From: an uncultured Romboutsia sp.
Lineage (GTDB): Bacteria > Bacillota > Clostridia > Peptostreptococcales > Peptostreptococcaceae
Length of the DNA: 10,612 nt
NCBI GenBank assembly: GCA_937880075.1
Contig: CALFLM010000049.1
Location: 1-10,612 of the forward strand
Direction: 5' to 3'
The translations under genes were made by a program, and so were the position numbers. The notes below the pieces were generated by a model. It worked only from the letters and a program-made list of their open reading frames with translations. It ran no database searches and was not told where the DNA came from. This document shows, piece after piece, positions 1 through 7,138 of this stretch. Numbering within the stretch: the stretch's first letter is position 1; every line of letters begins with the position of its first letter.

Positions 1-17
1 ATAAGACAATTTAATAA

Positions 18-33
18 ATTGTTTGCAAACAAT
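18..33. promoter_or_regulatory. 16-bp perfect palindrome upstream of the first structural gene
   Basis: ATTGTTTGCAAACAAT is a perfect 16-bp palindrome lying 26 bases before the ATG at 60. It could be an operator or the foot of a transcript hairpin. A TATATTTA box lies just downstream at 37-44, but no TTTG sits at the 19-20 base spacing expected for a Bacteroidota promoter. The function is unknown. Confidence 0.3.
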
Positions 34-59
34 AAATATATTTACAAATAACCATAATT

Positions 60-1148
60 ATGGCTTTAACAAATTTGAACAAGCTTTTTGTTCGTGTTAC
101 AGATGCTAGTCTCCGCGAGGCAGTCATTACTAAATCTAAGGAGCCTAGCAACAATAAGATTTATTTCTTGACAAAGACCCAAGAAATTGTTACTCAGGGT
201 GTTGCTTATGGTCTTTCTACTGATGTACAGACACAGATTACTAAGATTAAGTCTATCTTGAAGGCTTACTATGATGATGGCACAGAAAATTCAGTAAAGA
301 CTGCTATCGATGCTGTACAGGCTGCTCTTGATGCATATAAAGCAGATAATGATGCTAAGCGTGCTCTTCTTGTTAAGACAGTTGCTTACAATGCTGGTAC
401 TAAGGCTATCGACTTCACATCGGAAAACGGTACAACAGTTCAGTCTATCAAGACTAGTGATATCATCGGTAACCACATTGTACAGAGTTCTTCTTATGAT
501 GCTGATACCAATACATTGAAGCTCACATTTGCTGGTGCTGCATCTCCTGTTGAGGTAGATATTGATCTTAGTAAGATGCTTGACATGAATGATGTCATCT
601 CTAGTAATGTTGAACACTTCACAGTAAACTATAATGAGAAGAAGCTTACTATTACTCCAGTTATTACAACAGTTACTAGTGGTAAAGTAGGTCTTGCTGA
701 TGCTAAGGATGTTAAGTCTTATGTAGATGCTGCTGTTAATGGTGCTACTACAGATCTCCAAGGTAAGATTGATACTATCAATGGTAAGCTTGATGTTATC
801 CAGGGTGAGAATACTGTAGAAGGTTCTATTAAAAAGGCATTGAAGGATGCTAAGGAATATGCAGATGGTCTTAATAAAACTGCTACTGCTGCTATTACAA
901 AGGAAGTTTCTGATCGTAAGGCTGCTGATATCGCATTGTATGGTGAAGCTATTCCTGAAGGTGGTCCAGTAAACACTATCAAGAAGAATGCTGGCAACAT
1001 TGCTGTTTTGACAAGTGCTCTTGAACAAGAGAAGCAAAATCGTGAGAATGCTGATAATGCTGAACAAGCTGCTCGTGTAGCTGCTATCAAGGAGATTACA
1101 GACGCATTAGCTAACCCAGCTACATTCTGGGAAGATTACACTGCTTAA
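60..1148 (+). CDS. Phage tail fibre/appendage structural protein, modular with coiled coil
   Basis: This 362-residue protein is probably a trimeric fibre or baseplate-attached appendage of the virion. Residues 33-51 hold an N-terminal motif (KIYFLTKTQEIVTQGVAYG) typical of tail-appendage proteins of Bacteroidota phages. Residues 142-175 form a beta module (SSYDADTNTLKLTF, then VDIDLSKML). GLADAKDVKSYVD at 211-223 leads into an Ala/Lys/Glu-rich probable coiled coil at about 225-345, which contains NTVEGSIKKALKDAKEYAD and LYGEAIPEGGPVNTIKK. The same modules occur in the same order in the gene at 2057-3889, so the two are paralogues. The ATG follows an A/T-rich leader with no Shine-Dalgarno, as elsewhere here. 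A strong terminator follows the stop. Codon use is very biased: by eye about 5 AAA against about 30 AAG for Lys and no ATA for Ile, which suggests high expression. Structural role is fairly sure; the exact virion position is inferred. Confidence 0.85.
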   Translation: MALTNLNKLFVRVTDASLREAVITKSKEPSNNKIYFLTKTQEIVTQGVAYGLSTDVQTQITKIKSILKAYYDDGTENSVKTAIDAVQAALDAYKADNDAKRALLVKTVAYNAGTKAIDFTSENGTTVQSIKTSDIIGNHIVQSSSYDADTNTLKLTFAGAASPVEVDIDLSKMLDMNDVISSNVEHFTVNYNEKKLTITPVITTVTSGKVGLADAKDVKSYVDAAVNGATTDLQGKIDTINGKLDVIQGENTVEGSIKKALKDAKEYADGLNKTATAAITKEVSDRKAADIALYGEAIPEGGPVNTIKKNAGNIAVLTSALEQEKQNRENADNAEQAARVAAIKEITDALANPATFWEDYTA

Positions 1149-1169
1149 TCTCAAGAGATATGAATATGG

Positions 1170-1207
1170 TCAAGGTGTCATCAGGATGACACCTTGATTT
1201 ATTTTTA
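1170..1207 (+). terminator. Rho-independent terminator
   Basis: TCAAGGTGTCAT (1170-1181) pairs perfectly with ATGACACCTTGA (1186-1197) across the loop CAGG, followed by TTTATTTTT. It lies 21 bases after the stop of the first tail gene. The next gene therefore probably depends on readthrough or its own start signal. Confidence 0.9.
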
Positions 1208-1231
1208 ATCAACAAAATTGAACAACAACTA

Positions 1232-2029
1232 ATGGGAAATGTAAAAATATCTGAACTACCTTATGCATCGAGAATAGATGATGATGCATTGGTTGTTCTC
1301 GTTCAAGACCATGCTAATAAAGTTGTTACTGTTGATGAGCTTTCTCAAAAGATAAATGAGAAACAAAACCACACTATAGACCATCTATGGCATGAGCTTA
1401 GACGTGCAACAGGTATGGAAACCGTGAAAGCACTTTCTAATACTGCAGCTAATCATGAATATAGAATTGATAATATAGAGAAGTTTATAGAGAAAAAGAA
1501 TAAGCAACAGGATTGCCAATTGTCTAACTTGACTAATGCTATGCGTGAAATATCTGCTAGACAACATGCACATCACGATGATATAACTATATTGCAGACT
1601 GGTGTAAAAGAAAATCGTCGTTCATTAGCTTATCTCAATTTCCGTGTGGATGGTGTTATTAAAGATACTTATACATACTTTAACAACATCAATAAAATTC
1701 AAGCTGATTTAGCAGCAGCAATTCAAAAGCATGCAGATGACTTGTCTTATACTTATGATTATATTAAGCGAGCGGCTGAAACTACGCAAGAAAATTGCTA
1801 TGCTTACACCTCTCATGAGATAGATAACAATTGGGCATACACATATTCGACTTATGCCTATCTTTCCACTTATGTTCATTTTAGTCCTAGAGAATACTGG
1901 GGTAGTATAACTACTGGAAATGTTTGGGATTTAGAAGATGATACATTTAATGGAAATAATACTAATCCTGGTGGAACACCTGAAGATAACGAAAATCAAT
2001 GTAGACCAGGTTGTACATGTGGAAAATAA
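1232..2029 (+). CDS. Phage tail fibre-like coiled-coil protein with KISELP N-terminus
   Basis: This 265-residue protein begins VKISELPYASRIDDDALVVL, followed by HANKVVTVDEL, ending near residue 37. This N-terminal motif recurs in phage fibre and baseplate-appendage proteins and is thought to anchor them to the particle. Residues about 40-170 are heptad-like, polar and rich in His, Asn and Gln, and probably form a coiled coil. Residues about 170-220 are very Tyr-rich (YTYDYIKRAAE, WAYTYSTYAYLSTY). The tail is acidic and Asn/Gly-rich and ends with three cysteines (C257, C261, C263 in CRPGCTCGK), which could form disulphides or bind metal; that is inference. It lies between the two paralogous appendage genes, 83 bases after the first and 27 before the second. 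No enzymatic motif is visible. The structural role is likely; the receptor or partner is unknown. Confidence 0.8.
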   Translation: MGNVKISELPYASRIDDDALVVLVQDHANKVVTVDELSQKINEKQNHTIDHLWHELRRATGMETVKALSNTAANHEYRIDNIEKFIEKKNKQQDCQLSNLTNAMREISARQHAHHDDITILQTGVKENRRSLAYLNFRVDGVIKDTYTYFNNINKIQADLAAAIQKHADDLSYTYDYIKRAAETTQENCYAYTSHEIDNNWAYTYSTYAYLSTYVHFSPREYWGSITTGNVWDLEDDTFNGNNTNPGGTPEDNENQCRPGCTCGK

Positions 2030-2038
2030 AATTTAAAA

Positions 2039-2052
2039 TATAACTAGTTATA
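2039..2052. repeat. 14-bp palindrome in the intergenic gap
   Basis: TATAACTAGTTATA is a perfect palindrome occupying half of the 27-base gap before the ATG at 2057. It may be chance in such A/T-rich DNA or a small regulatory or processing site. Confidence 0.2.
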
Positions 2053-2056
2053 AATT

Positions 2057-3889
2057 ATGCCAAATACAAGTAATATTGCAAATATGCCTGATTTGAAAAA
2101 GCTATTTGTATATGTTAATTTTACTAATGTAGAAGAACAAGGTGGCCTTACAATTTTAAAAGGTCAATTAAAGATATCTTCAGAAACTAAGTATCCTGAG
2201 CGTGTATTCTATGTGGCTAATGATGGTTCTATCATTACTCATGGTAAAGAATTCGGTATTTCAGATGATCTTAGAGAGAAAATCGATGGTCTTGCAAAAG
2301 ATTCAGTAGACCTTAAGTCTTCTATAAAGAATCTTACTGGTGTTGATGTACCTGTTGGAGAATCTGCAGAAATTGCACATGATTCTATTATCGGTAAATA
2401 TGTTGGTAAGGAAATTCTTAAGAATAAGACTATTGTAGCAGCTAAAAAAGATACTGCTGTTACTGTAGACGAATCTGCTGATGATGCTGGTACTACAACT
2501 TATACCATTGGGTTAACTGTAGATGGTAAGACAATTGTAACAAATGGTGGTGCCCTTAAGACAGCTGTAAAGCTTGTTAAGAAGTATTGTGCTGATGAAA
2601 CACCTACTCCTGATTCTACATTCTATAATCTTAAAACCGATGTTCCTGGTGGTATTTCTGTACATCCAGTTATCTTGTTAACAGATAATGCAGGTGCTAT
2701 TCTTGATATCGTCGATGGTAATGAGTTTGTTACTGATGGTATGCTTGATAGCGTATCTTATAATGATGCAGAAGGTACTCTTACATTTACTTGGAATACC
2801 GATAGTGGTAGAAAAGAAAGCACAACTATTGATATAAAAAAGATTTTCCAGATTGAGGGAATTCATACAACTACTCCTGATTATATTGAAGTAAAACAAG
2901 AAAAAGCTCCATTTGATGATGGAGGAACCGGTACTGATTCTGACAGTATCTCTAATAAGATGGAGTATCATGTTAATGCAAAGGTTGATAAGACAGATTT
3001 GACTGCTATGTCAACTGTAACATACACTCCTGGTAAACCTGCCGCTGGAACCATTGTTGATGCTCCTCTTACTCCTACTACAGATGCTAATTATGCAGTT
3101 AATAAAGATTTCGGTGGAAATACTGATGTAACAAAGGATGTTTCTGGTTTAGCTGATGCCAAGAAAGTTGCTGCTAAGATTCGTGCAATTGATGAAAAGA
3201 TAGTAGAAGTTGGTAATCAGGCTGTTGCTCGAGAGAAGACCATTACAACTGGTATTGATGCAAAGATAGCTGACTTACAACGTCAACTTACTGAAGAAGC
3301 AACTGCTCGTGGTGATATGGATACTAAGCTTTATGGTGAAGATATTCCTAAAGATGGCCCAAAAAACACCATCAAGAAGAACGCTGATGCAATTGCTATT
3401 TTGAATGGTGCTGATACTGTAGTTGGTTCTGTAGATGCTAAGATTAAAGCTCTTAAGGAATCTCTTGATGCCGAAGTAGAATACAAGGATGTAAATAGCC
3501 TTGTTAAGGTTGCAGTTTCTCAAGTAAATGGTGTTGTAGTAAATAAAGAAAATGCTGTTATAGTAAAGACTGCTACTCTTACTGCAGGTGTAGATCAAGA
3601 TGCTGAGTATACACTTGCCAATGCTAGTCCTAGTAATTATACAAAGGCTGGTGGTTATAAAGCTAAGTCTATCGATCAAATTGCAGCGGATGATCCATCA
3701 CTTGTTACTAACCAAGATGCTTGGATTTATGGCCAGTGTATTAAGACCCAAGCAGTAAATTCTATTGCTTCTGATAATAACCAGTACATCAAGATTGTAC
3801 GTGAAGATAATAAAACTAAGGTTGCATTTGAACCTTGGGCAGAAATTCATACAATTGATGAACTTGCTCAAATGGATAGAGCTAATTAG
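2057..3889 (+). CDS. Large phage tail fibre/appendage structural protein, paralogue of the first gene
   Basis: This 610-residue protein is a longer colinear relative of the product of 60-1148. Residues 12-18 (DLKKLFV) and 49-68 (RVFYVANDGSIITHGKEFGI) match the N-terminal motif. Residues 230-265 are the beta module (VSYNDAEGTLTFTW, then IDIKKIF). SGLADAKKVAAK is at 363-374, and a coiled coil at about 375-475 contains LYGEDIPKDGPKNTIKK. It adds a beta-rich insert at about 120-225 and a C-terminal domain at about 475-610 not found in the first gene. That extra C-terminal part, with Trp and Tyr residues, could contact the host surface or another fibre subunit (inference). The gene ends in TAG just before a strong terminator, which supports TAG as a true stop here. 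Probably an oligomeric virion appendage; exact position unknown. Confidence 0.85.
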   Translation: MPNTSNIANMPDLKKLFVYVNFTNVEEQGGLTILKGQLKISSETKYPERVFYVANDGSIITHGKEFGISDDLREKIDGLAKDSVDLKSSIKNLTGVDVPVGESAEIAHDSIIGKYVGKEILKNKTIVAAKKDTAVTVDESADDAGTTTYTIGLTVDGKTIVTNGGALKTAVKLVKKYCADETPTPDSTFYNLKTDVPGGISVHPVILLTDNAGAILDIVDGNEFVTDGMLDSVSYNDAEGTLTFTWNTDSGRKESTTIDIKKIFQIEGIHTTTPDYIEVKQEKAPFDDGGTGTDSDSISNKMEYHVNAKVDKTDLTAMSTVTYTPGKPAAGTIVDAPLTPTTDANYAVNKDFGGNTDVTKDVSGLADAKKVAAKIRAIDEKIVEVGNQAVAREKTITTGIDAKIADLQRQLTEEATARGDMDTKLYGEDIPKDGPKNTIKKNADAIAILNGADTVVGSVDAKIKALKESLDAEVEYKDVNSLVKVAVSQVNGVVVNKENAVIVKTATLTAGVDQDAEYTLANASPSNYTKAGGYKAKSIDQIAADDPSLVTNQDAWIYGQCIKTQAVNSIASDNNQYIKIVREDNKTKVAFEPWAEIHTIDELAQMDRAN

Positions 3890-3916
3890 TATATCCGATT
3901 AACTAATTTAACATAC

Positions 3917-3955
3917 AAAAGGACAGGACAATCAAGTTCTGTCCTTTTTATTTTT
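3917..3955 (+). terminator. Rho-independent terminator
   Basis: AAAAGGACAG (3917-3926) pairs with CTGTCCTTTT (3939-3948), and the inner GAC/GTT can extend the stem to leave a six-base loop. A T-rich run (TTTTTATTTTT) follows. It lies 27 bases after the TAG of the long tail gene and closes that transcription unit. Confidence 0.9.
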
Positions 3956-3965
3956 AATAAATGAA

Positions 3966-3989
3966 ACAGTAAGACACCGACAGTAAGAC
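3966..3989. repeat. Direct repeat of ACAGTAAGAC
   Basis: ACAGTAAGAC occurs twice, at 3966-3975 and 3980-3989, separated by ACCG (14-base period). It sits in the 167-base gap between the terminator-bearing end of one gene and the next ATG. Directly after it, ACAGAT (3992-3997) can pair with ATCTGT (4014-4019). A paired activator or repressor site is possible; nothing else identifies it. Confidence 0.4.
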
Positions 3990-4018
3990 TTACAGATATT
4001 TCTATATATGTTAATCTG

Positions 4019-4050
4019 TTTGGCGTCATTTATAAATTAACATATTTTAA
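4019..4050 (+). promoter_or_regulatory. Possible Bacteroidota-type promoter
   Basis: TTTG (4019-4022), then 20 bases, then TATTTTAA (4043-4050) approximates the Bacteroidota TTTG / TAnnTTTG pattern. A terminator lies upstream, so a start signal is needed here. The -7-like box is only six bases from the ATG at 4057, giving an almost leaderless transcript, which lowers confidence. Confidence 0.3.
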
Positions 4051-4056
4051 ATTCAA

Positions 4057-4752
4057 ATGGCAAAACTATTTAAAGAAACTACTTTTGCTAAATTCAAAGC
4101 AGAAGTCACACATGAACCTAATAAGATTTATTTCATTAAAGACAAAGGAATGATGTTTGCAAATGGCACGCTTTATTCTCATAACACAACAGATACTGTT
4201 ACAACAGGTGGTGTGGTAGAAGTATTAGCACCTACTGTAAATTTGACAACAAAATCTCAAGTTACTATAACTGGATTTTCTGTACCAGATTATGTAAATA
4301 TTGATCGTTTTACTTTAATCAATACTAATGATATGAATAACATCATAAAGTTAGGTAATGCCATACAGAAATTTGGTTCATTAACAGAAATAGAACTTCA
4401 GAAAGGTGATGCAATTACATTCATAAAGAAAGGTACTATTTGGTGTGTAGAAATAGGTCTTGGTTCTAAAATGTATATTCCTAGTTTAATACCTGAAAAT
4501 GGTTCTAAGGGTGCTATATGTATTGATTCTACTGGTGCTTCTACTATAGTAAAATACAATAATATGAAGGCTTGGTTTGATACAACAGTACCATTGAATG
4601 CAGAAACATTAAATAAAACATTCCCTGATGTTTCTATTGGCTTCCAAGTAGTTTGTTATAATGCTAATCGTATATATGAAAAGACAAATGCTCTTGGTGA
4701 TTGGATAGCAACTGAAATCAAGAAAGTACCATTAGGAGGTGGTGCTATTTAA
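4057..4752 (+). CDS. Small phage tail/appendage protein with the shared N-terminal motif
   Basis: This 231-residue protein opens with KLFKETTFAKF and the motif KIYFIKDKGMMFANGTLYS at residues 23-41, equivalent to residues 33-51 of the product of 60-1148. This makes it a third family member in the window. The rest differs: it has no coiled coil. Residues about 45-135 are beta-rich with Thr/Val repeats (VNLTTKSQVTITGF, EIELQKGDAITFIKKGTIW), resembling a small beta-sandwich. Residues 140-231 form a second globular part ending in the Gly-rich PLGGGAI. The likely role is a tail tip or fibre adaptor carrying a globular head, inferred from the motif and neighbours. It is the first gene after an intergenic gap with possible promoter elements and lies 23 bases from the next gene, so the two probably form one transcript. 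Confidence 0.75.
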   Translation: MAKLFKETTFAKFKAEVTHEPNKIYFIKDKGMMFANGTLYSHNTTDTVTTGGVVEVLAPTVNLTTKSQVTITGFSVPDYVNIDRFTLINTNDMNNIIKLGNAIQKFGSLTEIELQKGDAITFIKKGTIWCVEIGLGSKMYIPSLIPENGSKGAICIDSTGASTIVKYNNMKAWFDTTVPLNAETLNKTFPDVSIGFQVVCYNANRIYEKTNALGDWIATEIKKVPLGGGAI

Positions 4753-4775
4753 ATATATTATCATAATATTTATAT

Positions 4776-6539
4776 ATGGATTTAATTGGAAATACCATAT
4801 CTATGGTAAATGGTGCTTTTACCAATAATACACAAGCAACATTAGTAAGAAAACTTACATTCTATGTTACTACTGCTAGAGAATTCTTTCTATTAAATAC
4901 TCATAGTACTCGTAATGGTATAGATAATACATCTAAAGAATTTATCAAATATGACCCTAATGGATATAAATGTTGTGAACAGAATGATTATTTAGAATTA
5001 AGGAGTCCTGTACCATTTGAATTAGATATTAATTGGGATGATGATTCTGAAATAGAACATGTAGTAGCTACTAAATCTGGTTCTTTCTATTGTGTAAGAT
5101 GGTATAGTTATGATAGTGATTATTACAAGAAATATACTGGTAATGGTAAAGATGGACAGAAAGACGAATTGATACCTAGTTGGGCATTTAGAAATCATAT
5201 ATTTCAAGGTACAAAGAAGGAACATATAGTAACTATGACTTTTACAAAAGGTTATATTGATTGGATATATGCACATTATATTAGATTTGGTAAGTATCCA
5301 TTGTTAGAAGTACCTGAGTTAACTACAATAGATACATCAGAATGCTCATGTGATGTAATAAATACAGATAGATTCTTATATTGCCCTAATCTGACTACAT
5401 TAGGATTGAGATTGTCAATAAGTTCTAAATATGATAAATATCCTGATAGTATTTGGCAACTCACCAAATTAAAGAATCTTTATATTGATTCATTTGTTTC
5501 AGATAGAAATGCTGATAATAATGGTATCAGAAATATTGTCAAATTAAAGAATCTTGAAAATTTTACAATAGATGTCGGTGTTGATAGATATATAAAGGAA
5601 TTCAATGAACTTCCAAATATAAGATATATAAAGATAAGTCAAAGGGGCGATAAAAGTAATGTAAAGACTATATTTTCAAAGGATGGCATAACTAAAATCA
5701 ATCCAAATTTATATCGACTTAATCCATTATCATGTTGGCAGGATGACACAGATACTGATATGGATATTGTTACAGGTACTTGTTTCAATGAAATAGAAGA
5801 TTTATCACACATAACACAGCTTCCTACTTTCTATCAAATACCTAAAGGTAAAAAATTTGTAATACCTGAATGGATGGATAGAACATTCAATTTTAGACTT
5901 TTAGATTGGAATAAGATATTTGCGCAAGATAGAATAGATGGGAAACCTACTACTATTGATTTAGGTATAGAGTCATTATATGAACATACTAAACAATTTG
6001 GTTATAGCCAAAATTATGTAGATGGCCCATATAAAGGAAAAAGAAATCCTTGGTACAATCTTAAATTGTCAGCATATTCACAGCAACAGCCGGTATCTTA
6101 TCGGCCAACTGGTATTTATCAAGCGCCAATAGGATTTGAGAATAGTGTATCAGATGGCAATCCAACAACCCCAATGGAAATGCTTTATGTACTTGTAAAT
6201 AATTATAAATGGACTTGTATAATACCACCAAAAATTTCTATCAATACCAATCCTGGTGAAACATTGAAACCTGCTTCTATATCATTAGCGACTATAGAAG
6301 ATGAAGCAATTAATGATAATACATTAGAATATGTTGAATATAATACTGATGAGAAGAATGAAATAGATGGTAGAATATTACTTATTAAAGATAGTAATGT
6401 AATAGATGTAATAGAAGGTGATTTATCCCATACTTCTGTACTTGTACCTAATGATGTTGATATAATTTCATTTAAGACAGAAGATGAAGCTAAAGAATAT
6501 TGTAATGAAGAAGGATATATATATCCTTCTTCCAAATAA
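4776..6539 (+). CDS. Leucine-rich-repeat phage structural/adhesin-like protein
   Basis: This 587-residue protein probably acts as a tail-associated adhesin. Residues about 78-112 (VPFELDINWDDDSEIEH) resemble the IDWGDG-type segment that precedes leucine-rich repeats in Bacteroidota surface and phage proteins. Residues about 176-290 show degenerate repeats: LLEVPELTTIDTS, LYCPNLTTLGLRLSI, IWQLTKLKNLYIDS, IVKLKNLENFTIDV and LNELPNIRYIKIS-like units. The C-terminal half is Tyr/Pro-rich and has no domain I recognise. Such repeats usually bind protein or glycan, which would suit host recognition, but that is inference. Codons are A/T-rich (AAA, AGA, ATA frequent), unlike the first tail gene. The last codons are written inside a 26-bp palindrome. 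This is the last full gene on the plus strand before the orientation switch. Confidence 0.8.
   Translation: MDLIGNTISMVNGAFTNNTQATLVRKLTFYVTTAREFFLLNTHSTRNGIDNTSKEFIKYDPNGYKCCEQNDYLELRSPVPFELDINWDDDSEIEHVVATKSGSFYCVRWYSYDSDYYKKYTGNGKDGQKDELIPSWAFRNHIFQGTKKEHIVTMTFTKGYIDWIYAHYIRFGKYPLLEVPELTTIDTSECSCDVINTDRFLYCPNLTTLGLRLSISSKYDKYPDSIWQLTKLKNLYIDSFVSDRNADNNGIRNIVKLKNLENFTIDVGVDRYIKEFNELPNIRYIKISQRGDKSNVKTIFSKDGITKINPNLYRLNPLSCWQDDTDTDMDIVTGTCFNEIEDLSHITQLPTFYQIPKGKKFVIPEWMDRTFNFRLLDWNKIFAQDRIDGKPTTIDLGIESLYEHTKQFGYSQNYVDGPYKGKRNPWYNLKLSAYSQQQPVSYRPTGIYQAPIGFENSVSDGNPTTPMEMLYVLVNNYKWTCIIPPKISINTNPGETLKPASISLATIEDEAINDNTLEYVEYNTDEKNEIDGRILLIKDSNVIDVIEGDLSHTSVLVPNDVDIISFKTEDEAKEYCNEEGYIYPSSK
6507..6532. 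repeat. 26-bp perfect palindrome at the end of the LRR gene
   Basis: The arm GAAGAAGGATATA (6507-6519) is followed by its exact reverse complement (6520-6532). It encodes the last residues before the stop at 6537-6539. No T-run follows on either strand, so it is not a standard terminator; it could protect the mRNA 3' end. Its outer arms resemble those of the palindrome at 6636-6661. Confidence 0.7.
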
Positions 6540-6558
6540 AAATATAAGAATATATTAA

Positions 6559-6720
6559 ATGGCAAATCAACCAATCATACCAGTTCATAAAATATTTAGA
6601 ATATATGAAACATTAGACCACATAAATATAAAAAAGAAGAGGAATCTTAAGATTCCTCTTCCAATTTCTTTCTCAATTCTTCACATACTTTATGGTTTTC
6701 TTCTTTCATCTTCTCAATAG
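6559..6720 (+). pseudogene. Possible truncated gene start (53 codons)
   Basis: An ATG at 6559, after an A/T-rich leader like those of the other plus-strand genes, opens a 53-codon frame beginning MANQPIIPVHKIFRIYETLDH. The first 25 or so residues look like a normal protein N-terminus. From codon 26 the frame runs through the opposing operon's terminator and then antisense to its last gene, ending at TAG. The simplest reading is that the start of a further plus-strand structural gene was cut off when the minus-strand cassette joined here. It could instead be a short real gene or chance. I do not recognise the family. Confidence 0.3.
6629..6661 (-). terminator. Intrinsic terminator of the leftward operon (26-bp palindrome)
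   Basis: A 26-bp perfect palindrome (6636-6661, arm GAAGAGGAATCTT) is followed on the minus strand directly by six U residues (complement of 6630-6635). This is a strong terminator for the leftward operon. The stop of the last gene (6647-6649) lies in the middle of the hairpin. On the plus strand no U-run follows, though the hairpin could also stop convergent transcription. Confidence 0.85.
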
Positions 6721-7138
6721 TTTCTGGATTTCCATCAAATGACTCAATTGTCTTTTTCATATCCTTTCTCAAATCCTCATATAAGTCTGGATTAATCTTA
6801 GTCCAATTCTTCTTAGGATCCTTCTTTCCAGTATACTCCCAATCATCAAGAATTGTTTGAATGGTATTGATTTTACACATTTCCCATTCATATTCATTCA
6901 ATTCATCAAACAATTCATCAACTTCAGTATTCAATTTCCACAATGTATCACCTTCAGAATCTGATGGAAACACATCCTTTGGCGTACAAATACAAATCTG
7001 GCGAATCTTATTCTTTATTCTATCAATATTATTTGAACATTCTTCTTTTGCTTGTTCAAATTCACTATAAGAAGTGTATTGGCAACCTGGTAGCCAAACT
7101 TCTCCTTTATAAGCTTTAATGCAATGATCTACTGACAT
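6647..7138 (-). CDS. Hypothetical charged phage protein
   Basis: This 163-residue protein is not recognised. It is rich in Glu, Lys and Asp, mostly helical by composition, and its last 40 residues (IEKMKEENHKVCEELRKKLEEES) look like a coiled coil. It has several cysteines (C6, C19, C34, and C49/C51 in ICICTPK), but they are not spaced as a clear zinc ribbon. There is no signal peptide or membrane segment. The ATG overlaps the end of the upstream metallopeptidase-like gene (ATGTCAGTAG, where TAG is the upstream stop), so the two are probably translationally coupled. It is the last gene of the leftward operon, and its stop lies inside the terminator hairpin. Confidence 0.75.
   Translation of the reverse strand: MSVDHCIKAYKGEVWLPGCQYTSYSEFEQAKEECSNNIDRIKNKIRQICICTPKDVFPSDSEGDTLWKLNTEVDELFDELNEYEWEMCKINTIQTILDDWEYTGKKDPKKNWTKINPDLYEDLRKDMKKTIESFDGNPETIEKMKEENHKVCEELRKKLEEES

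Noticed and set aside
291..1067. Long minus-strand open frame of 258 codons inside the first tail gene
   Set aside because: Its Ser/Ile/Asn/Cys-rich product is the shadow of a coiled-coil gene on the other strand. The plus-strand reading has known motifs, a leader and a terminator.
3275..3679. Minus-strand frame of 134 codons inside the long tail gene
   Set aside because: Same compositional shadow effect; no plausible domain, and it lies wholly inside a well-supported gene.
3887..3889. TAG recoded as glutamine, as in Lak-type megaphages
   Set aside because: Readthrough would run the gene straight through its terminator stem, and readthrough at 7129 would run through the next gene. No gene shows internal in-frame TAG, so TAG is a normal stop here.
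4057..6539. Diversity-generating retroelement variable region in the tail genes
   Set aside because: No reverse transcriptase, template repeat or near-duplicate segment with adenine-specific differences is visible in the window.
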